DNA from: Skermania sp. ID1734
Lineage (GTDB): Bacteria; Actinomycetota; Actinomycetes; Mycobacteriales; Mycobacteriaceae
Direction: 5' to 3'
DNA length: 64,000 nt
Assembly: GCF_007489285.1 (NCBI RefSeq)
Contig: NZ_VLIY01000011.1
Span: 124,001 to 188,000, forward strand
Within the stretch, counting starts at the first letter, position 1; the number at the start of each line of letters is the position of its first letter. The notes under the pieces are model-generated. The model did no database searches and had not been told where the DNA came from. It saw only the letters and a program-made list of their open reading frames with translations. The position numbers and the translations under genes are program-made. Below, piece after piece: positions 1 to 10,055 of the stretch.

Positions 1-36
1 GGCGGGCATCGTTCGAGTGTCCTGGGCGACCGTCAT
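1..36 (-). CDS. Start of a divergent gene, cut by the window edge
   Basis: Reading leftward from position 36 there is an ATG followed by 11 open codons (M-T-V-A-Q-D-T-R-T-M-P-A) that run off the window. It is divergent from the GntR regulator at 94. FadR-type regulators are often divergent from the transporter or enzyme gene they control, so this may be its target, but 12 codons cannot show a family. The call rests on context only. Confidence 0.3.
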   Translation of the reverse strand, partial: MTVAQDTRTMPA

Positions 37-44
37 AGTGAGAA

Positions 45-65
45 ATCATAGGATGACCGGATGAT
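45..65. promoter_or_regulatory. Candidate GntR operator (imperfect inverted repeat)
   Basis: The half-sites ATCAT (45-49) and ATGAT (61-65) face each other across 11 bases, centred in the gap between the divergent gene and the GntR regulator. The inner bases pair only partly. Its position suits an autoregulatory FadR-type operator, but this is inference from symmetry. Confidence 0.25.
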
Positions 66-93
66 AGTGGCAATCCGGTGTAACCTGCCTCTC

Positions 94-753
94 ATGCAAC
101 ACGTACGGCGCACGAGCTTGATTGCGCAGGTCACCGAACTGCTTCGGGAGGAGATTCGCGCCGGACGTTGGCCAGTCGGTTCACGGATACCCACCGAGCC
201 GGAGTTGACCGAGCTGACCGGAACTGGCCGCAATACCGTCCGCGAGGCAGTGCAGGCCCTCGTCCACGCCGGGATGCTGGAGCGCCGGCAGGGGTCAGGA
301 ACCTATGTCATCGCAGCCAGCGGCCTCGGCGGGACGCTGAGCAGCTATTTCGCCGATGCCCACGAACGCGACGTGCTCGAACTGCGCCAGGCCCTCGACA
401 CCACGGCCGCCGCGCTCGCGGCCAAACGACGCGACGACGACGACATAGCTCGCCTGCGCGAACTGTTGGATCTGCGCAACCAGGGGTGGGACCGCCCGGA
501 GGCCATTGACGCCGACGTCGCGCTCCACCGCGCGATCGTCGCGGCCAGCCACAATGCTGTTTATCTCGAGTTCTACGACTCACTGCTCCCGGTCATCGAA
601 CCGGACGTTCGCGAGCGGACCGCGAGAACGGGAGAATCGTTCGACGCCGAACACGCCGCCGTCGTCGAAGCCGTGATCGCGGGGGATGCCGAGGCGGCAG
701 CCCGGGCGGCCCGCTGCTTCTTCAGCGAGTTGCTCGCGCAATACCCCGGTTAG
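94..753 (+). CDS. GntR family regulator, FadR/FCD subgroup
   Basis: DNA-binding transcriptional regulator of 219 residues. The N-terminal 70 residues form a GntR winged helix (pattern IPTEPELTELTGTGRNTVREA, followed by a wing ending QGSGTYV). The remainder is an all-helical FCD ligand domain with Asp and His residues (DADVALHRAIV, AEHAAVVEA) of the type that bind metal or a carboxylate effector. The ATG at 94 is preferred over the ATG at 61 because the protein then begins just before the first conserved helix and the upstream inverted repeat at 45-65 stays outside the coding region. Family members control amino-acid, sugar-acid or fatty-acid transport and catabolism. The ligand cannot be read from sequence. 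It is divergent from the truncated gene at 1-36, the likeliest target. Confidence 0.85.
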   Translation: MQHVRRTSLIAQVTELLREEIRAGRWPVGSRIPTEPELTELTGTGRNTVREAVQALVHAGMLERRQGSGTYVIAASGLGGTLSSYFADAHERDVLELRQALDTTAAALAAKRRDDDDIARLRELLDLRNQGWDRPEAIDADVALHRAIVAASHNAVYLEFYDSLLPVIEPDVRERTARTGESFDAEHAAVVEAVIAGDAEAAARAARCFFSELLAQYPG

Positions 754-875
754 GCGGGCGCGGGCGCGTCGGTGGTGCGTTCGAGCGCAACGGAAAACCG
801 ACGTAGTGGACACATTCCGCCGCCACGGAGTGCGAAACCACACGACACTCGGCATGCAGCGGATTTAATGTCGAC

Positions 876-2135
876 GTGACTGGGACCGTTACCACTTCCG
901 ATCGCGGCCCAGCCGCAAAAGGCAAGCACCGCCGCACCGCCGTTGCGGTGAAACAACCCGTTACGGCGGAGCAGGCCAAGGACCGCCTCCTCGACGTTCC
1001 GGCCATCGACGGCCTGCGGGCCGTGGCCGCAATCATGGTCGTGGCAGTGCACGTCTGGGAGGTCACCGGCGGCCCGAAGTTCAACAACGGTGCCGCGCTC
1101 AACATGACCTTGGGATGTGTCGTCGCCGTCGATCTCCTCTTCATGATCAGCGGCTTCGTGCTGTTCCTGCCCACCGTGGTGACCCGCCGGTTCGGTGACG
1201 TGCGGCGCTTTGCGTTGCGCCGCGCTGCCCGCATCGTTCCGCTGTACTACGTAGTTGTCATTGCCGTCGTCGTAACGCTGCCGCTGCTCGCGGGCCCGAT
1301 GGTGACGGCCTTCTCCGCCGGCGGCGGCTTCGCCTCTCTCGCGCTGCACCTGCTGTTCCTGCAACATTCCGTCGGACTCGAACTCGGATACCCCGAAGGT
1401 TGGGGAGCGGTCGCTGTCCTGTGGACGCTGCCGATCGAAGTGTGCTTCTACGTAGTGCTACCGATCATCGCCGTTCGCTTCTTGCGAAAACCCCTGCTCG
1501 GGCTGGCGATATCCGCCGCAATCTCACTCGCCTGGCGCTATCTCGCGGTGAGCCACATCGGCCCGCCGGGCCGCATCTATGACGTCACCAAAGTCATGGC
1601 ACTCGAGCAGATTCCGAGCTTCGCCTTCCAATTCGGCATGGGCATGTATTGCGCGTACCTGTTTGTCTGGTTGATGAAGCGCCGGGCGCCGTGGATGAGA
1701 TACGCCGCGATCCCTGTGGGCGCTGCCGGGCTCGCGACCGCACTGTGGCTGATGAACCGCTGGGGTGCGCACATGCTCGAACCCAATGCGGCATACTTCC
1801 GCGAACTCGTGGTGCTGCCCATCGCGGCACCCTTTGCCGCGATTCTGCTGTCGGTTTCGCTCGGCCCGCGCTGGATGCAGTGGCCGCTGACGAACGCACT
1901 GTCCCGCTGGCTGGGCCGGATCAGCTACGGAATCTACTTGTGGCACATGCCGATCGGATTTCTGATCGTCAGGAACTTCGGCGCCGCCCGAGAGCTGGGA
2001 CGGGCGTCCTACTTCGTCGAGGTCTTCGCACTGGTGCTCGTCGTGACGATCGCCTTGAGTTCGGTCACGTATCTTGTCATCGAGCGGCCGGCTATCGACT
2101 GGGCCCGAACAACCGCCAAGCGCTGGTTCACCTAA
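876..2135 (+). CDS. Integral membrane acyltransferase, acyltransferase 3 (OafA/YrhL) family
   Basis: A 419-residue polytopic membrane protein that probably O-acylates a sugar or lipid-linked saccharide at the membrane. The family signatures are present: PAIDGLRAVAAIMVVAVHV near residue 45 with the conserved His in the first membrane helix, LLFMISGFVLFLP, then the basic RRAARIVPLYYV segment. About ten hydrophobic helices follow, ending in VTYLVIERPAI typical of this family. Residues 1-40 are a basic cytoplasmic tail. The GTG at 876 has no Shine-Dalgarno; a TTTAAT box at 864-869 ends six bases before it, which fits a leaderless transcript. Mycobacteria carry many paralogues, so the acceptor cannot be assigned. 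It stands alone, pointing at the convergent gene that ends at 2147. Confidence 0.88.
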   Translation: MTGTVTTSDRGPAAKGKHRRTAVAVKQPVTAEQAKDRLLDVPAIDGLRAVAAIMVVAVHVWEVTGGPKFNNGAALNMTLGCVVAVDLLFMISGFVLFLPTVVTRRFGDVRRFALRRAARIVPLYYVVVIAVVVTLPLLAGPMVTAFSAGGGFASLALHLLFLQHSVGLELGYPEGWGAVAVLWTLPIEVCFYVVLPIIAVRFLRKPLLGLAISAAISLAWRYLAVSHIGPPGRIYDVTKVMALEQIPSFAFQFGMGMYCAYLFVWLMKRRAPWMRYAAIPVGAAGLATALWLMNRWGAHMLEPNAAYFRELVVLPIAAPFAAILLSVSLGPRWMQWPLTNALSRWLGRISYGIYLWHMPIGFLIVRNFGAARELGRASYFVEVFALVLVVTIALSSVTYLVIERPAIDWARTTAKRWFT

Positions 2136-2146
2136 GACCTAGGGCC

Positions 2147-3001
2147 TCAGAGCATCAGCCGCACCAGATCCGCGGTGCGCGCCAGCCCCGGAAACGCCTC
2201 TGCTGTCGAGCGCGGGTGCAGGGCATGGACGGCCAGCCGAAACATCAAGGCGCGCAGCACCATCTGCGGCCATTCCGGTAGGTCGTCCCAGCGTTGCAGC
2301 AATCCGTCATCGGCTCCGCCCCAGGCCAACGCGTCGACCACGGCAACCCCGGCGGCCCACGCCGGTGGGCGCCAGTAGGGCGTGATGTCGGCCAGACCCG
2401 GCGGCATCGACCCGGAGAACAACACCGTGCCGAACAGGTCGCCATGCACCAGCTGCGCAGGAGACTGCACGGGCTTGCGCAACGTCGCCAACTGCTTGAT
2501 CAACTCGACACTGTGTTGCGCGTCGGGTGACGTTGCCTCGAAGCCGCCGGCCGCACGCACGCTGCGCAGCGGAACCGGTTCCCACGCCGCACGATCGGCG
2601 GCGACGAAGACGTCGACGTCCACCCACGGCGCCACCGGTGCCTGAGCCAGGAAACGCGGCCGCTCGAGCTGCGCTGTCGCGTTGTGCAGCCGCAACGACA
2701 CCGACACCACCTCGTCGTGGCGCGGCTCCGGCGACCCCTCGACGTAGGTGTCGGCGCGCCATCCGGACACCACATACCGGCCGTCGGTGGCCCGCACCGG
2801 CCGAGCCAGGCGAACCCCGTCCACCATGAGCGTCTCGCGCACTTTCGCCGACCAGGCCGCGCGAGCGTGGTCGGCCACCGGCGAAAGCACCACGTCGCCG
2901 CAGCGCCAACCACCGTCCCACTCGGCACCGAGCGATACCGGTTGGACCGCCCGCAAACCGAAGGTCGACAGCACGTGTTCCGGAGGCTCAGCAGACGTCA
3001 C
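2147..3001 (-). CDS. TIGR02569 family protein, aminoglycoside-phosphotransferase-like fold (Rv3205c type)
   Basis: Actinobacterial protein of 284 residues with no established reaction. The middle of the chain carries a remnant of the APH/choline-kinase catalytic core: LVHGDLFGTVLF (the HGD motif, normally HGDLxxxN) followed by LADITPYWRP, whose Asp sits where the metal-binding Asp of the kinase core is expected. The Asn of the catalytic loop is replaced (GTVLF), so kinase activity is uncertain. It lies beside moeZ as in M. tuberculosis, except that ectD is interposed. It is divergent from ectD with a 15-bp palindrome in the shared upstream region. Family identification is from recognised sequence; function is unknown. 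Confidence 0.82.
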   Translation of the reverse strand: MTSAEPPEHVLSTFGLRAVQPVSLGAEWDGGWRCGDVVLSPVADHARAAWSAKVRETLMVDGVRLARPVRATDGRYVVSGWRADTYVEGSPEPRHDEVVSVSLRLHNATAQLERPRFLAQAPVAPWVDVDVFVAADRAAWEPVPLRSVRAAGGFEATSPDAQHSVELIKQLATLRKPVQSPAQLVHGDLFGTVLFSGSMPPGLADITPYWRPPAWAAGVAVVDALAWGGADDGLLQRWDDLPEWPQMVLRALMFRLAVHALHPRSTAEAFPGLARTADLVRLML

Positions 3002-3009
3002 GTGGTCAA

Positions 3010-3024
3010 ACTACCGCCGGTAGT
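3010..3024. promoter_or_regulatory. Perfect 15-bp palindrome between two divergent genes
   Basis: ACTACCG-C-CGGTAGT is a perfect odd-length palindrome nine bases upstream of the TIGR02569 start and about 107 bases upstream of ectD. Position and symmetry suggest a repressor operator for the leftward gene or for both. No regulator is identified. Confidence 0.4.
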
Positions 3025-3130
3025 GCTGCGTTTCTTCCATCGACGCGCCACCGCGGCCGCTCGAGGTGTGAACGACCGTGCTGGTTGGTATGCCTCGCTT
3101 GACGAGTCTGTACGAGGAGGTCCAACACCG

Positions 3131-4030
3131 ATGACGGTCGTCGCGCGCACCGTTGACAACTATCCGACAAGGTCCGCGGGAGCCACGGGGTTCAGATCCC
3201 GACGCGACAAGACGGTGTGGGGAAGCTCGGGCGGACCGCTCGACCAGTCAGCCATCTCGGCCTACGACGCGAACGGCTACGTCATCGAGCGCGCGTTGTT
3301 CTCGCCGTCCGAAATCGCAGGGCTCACCGACGCGCTCACCGACCTCAGTCGAGACCAGCGGATGCTCGATGACGACCGAACCGTCATCGAGCAAGCGTCG
3401 ATGCAGGTGCGATCCATCTTCGAGGCGCACAAGATCAGCGCGGACGTAGACGCGGTGGTCCGCGACCCGCGCATTCTCGGTGCCGCCCAGCAGATTCTCG
3501 GCTCCGATGTGTACGTGCACCAGTGTCGAATCAACTACATGCCCGGCTTTCGGGGCACTGGCTTCTACTGGCACTCCGACTTCGAAACATGGCACGCCGA
3601 GGACGGAATGCCCGTGCCGCGCGCGGTGAGCGTCTCAATTGCATTGTGCGACAACTACCCCTTCAACGGCGGCCTCATGCTCATGCCCGGCTCGCATCGC
3701 ACCTTTGTGCCGTGTCGTGGTGAGACCCCGCGCGACAATTACCGCACCTCGTTGCGGGAGCAGCGAATCGGCGTTCCTACCGAACCGGAAATCACCGAAT
3801 TGGCGCGCCGCCACGGGATCTCACAATTCACCGGCAAGGCCGGCGACACCTTGCTGTTCGACTCCAATGTGATGCACGGCTCGGGCAACAACATCACGCC
3901 ATTCCCGCGGTCGAACCTGTTCATCGTGTTCAACAGCGTGCACAACGCGCTGCAGGAGCCGTTCGCGGCACCGGCGGCGCGGCCCAACTACATCGCCAGC
4001 CGCGACTTCACACCGGTACGCCGTCAGTAG
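3131..4030 (+). CDS. ectD: Ectoine hydroxylase (EctD), orphan copy
   Basis: Fe(II)/2-oxoglutarate dioxygenase of 299 residues that converts the compatible solute ectoine to 5-hydroxyectoine in the cytoplasm. The EctD signature FYWHSDFETWHAEDGMP is intact and supplies the first two iron ligands, His148 and Asp150. The third is His249 in DSNVMHGS. PGSHRTF, FDSN and PRSNLFIVFNS are also family hallmarks, and the length is normal for the family. The ATG at 3131 follows a strong Shine-Dalgarno (GAGGAGG, 3113-3119); longer upstream reading has no support. No ectA, ectB or ectC lies in the window, so ectoine must come from elsewhere in the genome or from uptake. The last 7 bases overlap the convergent moeZ. 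A generic phytanoyl-CoA dioxygenase is less likely given the exact signature. Confidence 0.92.
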   Translation: MTVVARTVDNYPTRSAGATGFRSRRDKTVWGSSGGPLDQSAISAYDANGYVIERALFSPSEIAGLTDALTDLSRDQRMLDDDRTVIEQASMQVRSIFEAHKISADVDAVVRDPRILGAAQQILGSDVYVHQCRINYMPGFRGTGFYWHSDFETWHAEDGMPVPRAVSVSIALCDNYPFNGGLMLMPGSHRTFVPCRGETPRDNYRTSLREQRIGVPTEPEITELARRHGISQFTGKAGDTLLFDSNVMHGSGNNITPFPRSNLFIVFNSVHNALQEPFAAPAARPNYIASRDFTPVRRQ

Positions 4031-5196
4031 ACGGGCAGGCTGTTGTCGATCTGGTTGGCCCAGGCGATGACTCCACCCTGCAGATGCGTCGCGTCGGAGA
4101 ACCCTGCCTTCTTCAGCGCGGCCAACGCCTCCGCCGAACGCACACCGGTCTTGCAATGCAGCACGATCGGCTTGTTCTGTGGCAGTTCCGCCAGCGCCTC
4201 GCCGGACAGAATCCGGTCCTTCGGAATCAGCCGGGCGCCGGGCAAGTGCACGATGTCCCACTCGACCGGCTCCCGCACGTCGATGATCTCGATGTCCTTG
4301 CCGGCCTCGAGCATGTCGTGCAACTCGCGGGCGGTGATGGTCGAGCCAGCGGCCGCGGCACGTCCCTCATCGGACACCACACCGCAGAACTCTTCGTAGT
4401 CGATGAGTTCGGTGATCGGCTCGCGGTCCGGATCGCGGCGGAGCTTGATGGTGCGGTAGCTCATGTCGAGGGCGTCGTACACCATCAACCGGCCGAGCAG
4501 CGGTTCCCCGATCCCGGTGATCAGCTTGATTGCCTCGGTCACCATGACCGAACCGATGGAGGCACACAGGATGCCCAGCACGCCACCTTCCGCACACGAC
4601 GGCACCATGCCGGGCGGCGGGGCTTCCGGGTAGAGGTCGCGGTAGTTCAGTCCGCGCCCGTCGGGCGCGTCCTCCCAGAACACCGAAACCTGGCCCTCGA
4701 AGCGGTAGATCGAACCCCACACGTACGGCTTGCCCGCGAGCACGGCGGCGTCATTGACGAGGTAGCGGGTGGCGAAGTTGTCGGTCCCGTCGAGGATGAG
4801 GTCGTACTGGCGAAACAGCTCGACGGCGTTGTCCGGCTCCAACCGGAACTCGTGCAGCCGCACGTCGATGCCGCTATTGATGTCGTGAATCGAGTCTCGG
4901 GCACTCTCGGCCTTCGGCCGCCCGACATCGGACTCACCGTGAATCACCTGGCGCTGCAGGTTGGAAGTATCGACCTCGTCGAACTCGACGATGCCGATGG
5001 TGCCCACCCCGGCGGCCGCCAAGTACAGCAGCGCCGGCGACCCCAAGCCACCGGCCCCGATGACCAGAACCTTCGCGTTCTTCAGCCGTTTCTGCCCGGT
5101 CACACCGACATCGGGGATGATCAAGTGCCGGCTGTAGCGCGCGACCTCGTCGCGGCTCAATTCGGCGGCCGGTTCGACCAGTGGCGGTAACGACAC
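4024..5196 (-). CDS. moeZ: MoeZ: adenylyltransferase/sulfurtransferase
   Basis: Cytoplasmic 390-residue fusion of an E1-like MoeB/ThiF domain and a rhodanese domain. It adenylates the C-terminal Gly of small ubiquitin-like carriers and then passes sulfur to form thiocarboxylates for molybdopterin, cysteine (CysO) and thiamine pathways. The ATP loop GAGGLGSPALLYLAAAGVG lies near residue 45, DGTDNFATRYLVND in the middle, and the rhodanese active-site Cys in VLHCKTGVRS near the C-terminus. The GTG at 5196 is chosen because GAAGGAG lies five bases upstream and the protein then begins V-S-L-P-P-L-V-E-P, matching my memory of the M. tuberculosis protein (Rv3206c, moeB1). It overlaps ectD tail to tail by 7 bases. 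Confidence 0.95.
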   Translation of the reverse strand: MSLPPLVEPAAELSRDEVARYSRHLIIPDVGVTGQKRLKNAKVLVIGAGGLGSPALLYLAAAGVGTIGIVEFDEVDTSNLQRQVIHGESDVGRPKAESARDSIHDINSGIDVRLHEFRLEPDNAVELFRQYDLILDGTDNFATRYLVNDAAVLAGKPYVWGSIYRFEGQVSVFWEDAPDGRGLNYRDLYPEAPPPGMVPSCAEGGVLGILCASIGSVMVTEAIKLITGIGEPLLGRLMVYDALDMSYRTIKLRRDPDREPITELIDYEEFCGVVSDEGRAAAAGSTITARELHDMLEAGKDIEIIDVREPVEWDIVHLPGARLIPKDRILSGEALAELPQNKPIVLHCKTGVRSAEALAALKKAGFSDATHLQGGVIAWANQIDNSLPVY

Positions 5197-5276
5197 GTCG
5201 GCTCCTTCACGTATGTGCACTCTGCGCCAGCTACAACGCCGGGCACGCAATCAATCTTCCCGTTGGCGGTGTGCCT

Positions 5277-7158
<1,882 letters not shown>

Positions 7159-7168
7159 GTTCGTAGGC

Positions 7169-7396
7169 TCAGAGAGCCGCGAAGCCCACCCGGCCGCTCA
7201 CGGACGCGCCGATCTCCACGTAGGCCACCTTGGCCGCCTGAATGATGAAGCGGCGACCTTTCTCGTCGGTCAGCGCCATGACGCCGTTGCCGGTGTTCAA
7301 GGCCTCGGTGACGATCGCCTCCACCTCTTCCGGTGACTGCGCGCTGCTGACCAGCAGTTCACGCGGGCTATCCACAATGCCGACCTTGACCTCCAC
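7169..7396 (-). CDS. DUF3107 small protein (TB9.4 / Rv3208A type)
   Basis: 75-residue acidic protein of the actinobacterial DUF3107 family, whose function is unknown. It begins V-E-V-K-V-G-I-V-D-S and ends with the conserved block GRRFIIQAAKVAYVEIG, predicted as an alpha/beta fold. The GTG at 7396 is supported by GGAGG seven bases upstream; the reading frame stays open further upstream but is not conserved there. It is convergent with the TetR gene (10 bases between stops) and downstream of the ferritin-like gene, 122 bases apart. Confidence 0.85.
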   Translation of the reverse strand: MEVKVGIVDSPRELLVSSAQSPEEVEAIVTEALNTGNGVMALTDEKGRRFIIQAAKVAYVEIGASVSGRVGFAAL

Positions 7397-7518
7397 GGCC
7401 AACCTCCGAACGTCATCGATCAATTGCTCACTTGGTGACAGCTCAAGGCTAGTCGAGCGCGATCGGGCCACCGGCCACCGCGGCTGCGCTGTGGGCGAAC
7501 ATCGCCCGATGAACCGGC

Positions 7519-8199
7519 TCAGACCAGACCCAGCACTGCCATGCGATCGGCATGACTGCGCTGCATGCGATCGAACAGGGCAATGATGTTGCTGAGGTCG
7601 CCCGTGGCGGTGATGACGAGGTCGGTCAACTCCTCGCGCTGTGCGAGCACGAACTGGGCCTGCGTGATGGCCTCGCCGAGCAGCCGCCGGCCCCACAGCA
7701 TCAGCCGGTCCTTGGCCCGGCGGCTCGACGCCACCGCGTGACGCACCTCGTCCACCACGAACTGCGAGTGACCGGTTTCGGCAAGCACATCGCGAACGAT
7801 CTCGGCCACTTCCGGCGCCAGCGCTCCCGCGATCTCACGGTAGAAGTCAGCGGCGATGCCGTCGCCCACGTACAGCTTCACCATCGACTCTTGCCAGGTC
7901 GAGGGGTTGGTCGAGGCGTGATAGGCGTCCAGCGCGCGCACATAGGGCGCCATCGAGTCGAAGACATCCAGCCCGCGTTCGGACAGCGCGCGCTCCAGGG
8001 TCGTGAAATGGCCCATTTCCGCGGCCGCCATCTTTGCCACCGCCACCTTGCCGCGCAGCGTCGGCGAAAGCTGCGCCTCCTCGGCCAGCCGGTAGAACGC
8101 CGAAATCTCGCCGTAGGCCAGCACGGCAAAAAGCTCCGGAACACCGGGGTGATCGGGGGCGATGGCGGGAGTCAGCGACGCGGACGGAGTGGCATCCAT
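7519..8199 (-). CDS. Ferritin-like diiron protein, MiaE-like (Rv3210c type)
   Basis: 226-residue four-helix-bundle protein of the ferritin-like superfamily, resembling tRNA hydroxylase MiaE. Candidate diiron ligands occur in paired helices: Glu in YGEISAFYRLAEEA, E and H in AAAEMGHFTTLE, and again E and H in DVLAETGHSQFVVDEVRHAV. The substrate is unknown; it may be an oxidase or hydroxylase. The ATG at 8199 (M-D-A-T-P-S) is favoured over an ATG four codons upstream. It precedes the DUF3107 gene on the same strand and is divergent from rhlE, with 263 bases between. Confidence 0.82.
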   Translation of the reverse strand: MDATPSASLTPAIAPDHPGVPELFAVLAYGEISAFYRLAEEAQLSPTLRGKVAVAKMAAAEMGHFTTLERALSERGLDVFDSMAPYVRALDAYHASTNPSTWQESMVKLYVGDGIAADFYREIAGALAPEVAEIVRDVLAETGHSQFVVDEVRHAVASSRRAKDRLMLWGRRLLGEAITQAQFVLAQREELTDLVITATGDLSNIIALFDRMQRSHADRMAVLGLV

Positions 8200-8462
8200 G
8201 ACTATCAACACTAGCGGGTCGCGATGCGCGGGAACGCGCCGATCACAGGCCTCGTGAACGCGCCGATTCGCAGATCAACGGTACCAACCGGTAGCATTTA
8301 CTTGGGTAGCTGTACACCGCTAGCTCGGGTGCTCTTCCAGTAGCTCGTCAGGCGCCAGATCGTCGGCTACCCGGACATTGTGCGCGCACTCTTGTCGCCT
8401 CGATCCGAGCCGCTGTCGAATGAACGGCCGGCCTGATACGGATTCGGGGCTGGACTTCCGTC
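8200..8462. other. Long non-coding region upstream of rhlE with a 12-bp direct repeat
   Basis: 263 bases without a gene. GAACGCGCCGAT is repeated at 8232-8243 and 8256-8267, 24 bases apart, close to the leftward gene's start. The rest probably holds the rhlE promoter and a long untranslated leader, as is common for DEAD-box helicase genes, but I see no unambiguous -10/-35 pair. Confidence 0.45.
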
Positions 8463-10046
8463 GTGCGCGCGAGGACGAGGAAGGCCATTCCCCTGAGCAA
8501 GATAACTATCGACCAAGAGCCCGGCGTTGCTGAAACGTTTCTGGACGCCCAGCTCGACAGCACTCACTCTGCGCCGACATTCACCGAGCTCGGCGTTCAC
8601 CCCGAAATTTCCCGCGCACTGAGCGAAATCGGCATTCACCGGACGTTTGCTATCCAGGAGCTGACGCTGCCGCTGGCGCTGGCCGGCGAAGACCTCATCG
8701 GCCAGGCGCGCACCGGGATGGGCAAAACTTTCGGATTCGGCGTGCCGCTGCTGCACCGCCTCGCCACGGAAGCGACGCCGGACCCGCGAACGCCGCGCGC
8801 GTTGGTCATCGTGCCGACTCGTGAGTTGTGCATCCAGGTAAGCGACGACCTGGTCAACGCGTCGAAGTACCTCGACATCAACGTCGTGTCCATCTACGGC
8901 GGCCGGCCGTACGAGGCCCAGATAGACGCGTTGCGCAGCGGCGTCGACGTCGTGGTCGGCACGCCCGGTCGGCTGCTGGATCTGGCCAATCAAGGCCACC
9001 TGGTCCTCGACCGGGTGGGCGTGCTGGTGCTCGACGAGGCCGACGAGATGCTTGATCTCGGCTTCCTACCGGACATCGAGCGCATCCTCGGGATGCTGAG
9101 AGAAAACACCGGCGACCAGCGCCGCCAGACCATGCTGTTCTCAGCCACGATGCCAGGACCGATCATCACGCTGGCGCGAACATTCCTGACCCGGCCCACG
9201 CACATCCGGGCCGAGGAGCCACACTCCTCCGCCGTTCACGAACGAACGACGCAGTTGATCTACCGGGCGCACGCCCTGGACAAGGCCGAACTGATCGCTC
9301 GCGCGCTGCAGGCACGCGACCGCGGCGCGACGATGATCTTCACCCGCACCAAGCGCACCGCGCAGAAGGTCGCCGACGATCTCAAGGAGCGCGGTTTCAA
9401 GGTCGGCGCCGTGCACGGCGACCTCGGTCAGGTGGCCCGTGAGAAGGCGCTGAACGGCTTCCGCAAGGGCAAGATCGACGTTCTGGTGGCCACCGACGTC
9501 GCGGCGCGGGGTATTGACATCGACGACGTCACCCACGTGATCAACTACCAGTGTCCGGAGGACGAAAAGACCTACGTCCACCGCATCGGGCGGACCGGTC
9601 GGGCCGGACGCACCGGTACCGCGGTCACGCTGGTCGACTGGGACGACCTGGCCCGGTGGGAGACCATCGACAAGGCTCTGGGCCTCGACAACCCGGAGCC
9701 GGTCGAGACGTACTCGAGTTCGCCGCACCTTTTCAGCGACCTCGACATCCCCGCCGACGCAACCGGAACGGTCCGGAAGCCGAAGCCGGCAACCGAGTCC
9801 GACGGCGAAACGGTCACGGCCGAGCGCACTCCGCGTAAGCGCAATCGCAAGCGCACCCGGGGCGGCAAGGCAGTCGAGCGGCCGGGCGATACCGCTGCCG
9901 ACACCGGTGCGCCGAGTGCCGAGGCAACCCCGGACTCCGATGCCACGCAACGTCCAGCGCGGCGCCGTCGCCGACGCAAGCGCTCGAGCAGCACAAACGG
10001 GAGCGCGGAGAGCACGGCTACCGCACAGGTCGCGGTCGCCGAGTAA
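8463..10046 (+). CDS. rhlE: DEAD-box ATP-dependent RNA helicase RhlE
   Basis: 527-residue RNA helicase that unwinds structured RNA, acting in ribosome assembly, cold adaptation or RNA decay. Motifs in order: Q motif FAIQELTLP, Walker A ARTGMGKT near residue 85, PTRELC, TPGRLLD, DEAD, SAT, then the second RecA domain with ATDVAARGIDI and HRIGRTGRAG. The last 90 residues are a low-complexity tail of Arg/Lys clusters (RTPRKRNRKRTRGG, RPARRRRRRKRSSS) that would bind RNA. The GTG at 8463 is the first start in frame; no Shine-Dalgarno is obvious, and about 35 residues precede the conserved core, so the true start may be slightly different. The next gene begins 9 bases after its stop. Confidence 0.93.
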   Translation: MRARTRKAIPLSKITIDQEPGVAETFLDAQLDSTHSAPTFTELGVHPEISRALSEIGIHRTFAIQELTLPLALAGEDLIGQARTGMGKTFGFGVPLLHRLATEATPDPRTPRALVIVPTRELCIQVSDDLVNASKYLDINVVSIYGGRPYEAQIDALRSGVDVVVGTPGRLLDLANQGHLVLDRVGVLVLDEADEMLDLGFLPDIERILGMLRENTGDQRRQTMLFSATMPGPIITLARTFLTRPTHIRAEEPHSSAVHERTTQLIYRAHALDKAELIARALQARDRGATMIFTRTKRTAQKVADDLKERGFKVGAVHGDLGQVAREKALNGFRKGKIDVLVATDVAARGIDIDDVTHVINYQCPEDEKTYVHRIGRTGRAGRTGTAVTLVDWDDLARWETIDKALGLDNPEPVETYSSSPHLFSDLDIPADATGTVRKPKPATESDGETVTAERTPRKRNRKRTRGGKAVERPGDTAADTGAPSAEATPDSDATQRPARRRRRRKRSSSTNGSAESTATAQVAVAE

Positions 10047-10055
10047 CCTCGCAGG

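Noticed and set aside
2684-3130. N-terminal extension of ectD by 149 codons
   Set aside because: The extension lies antisense to the TIGR02569 gene, has no EctD similarity, and a strong Shine-Dalgarno precedes the ATG at 3131.
4084-5190. A 368-codon open frame opposite moeZ
   Set aside because: Antisense shadow; moeZ is certain from its ATP-loop and rhodanese motifs.
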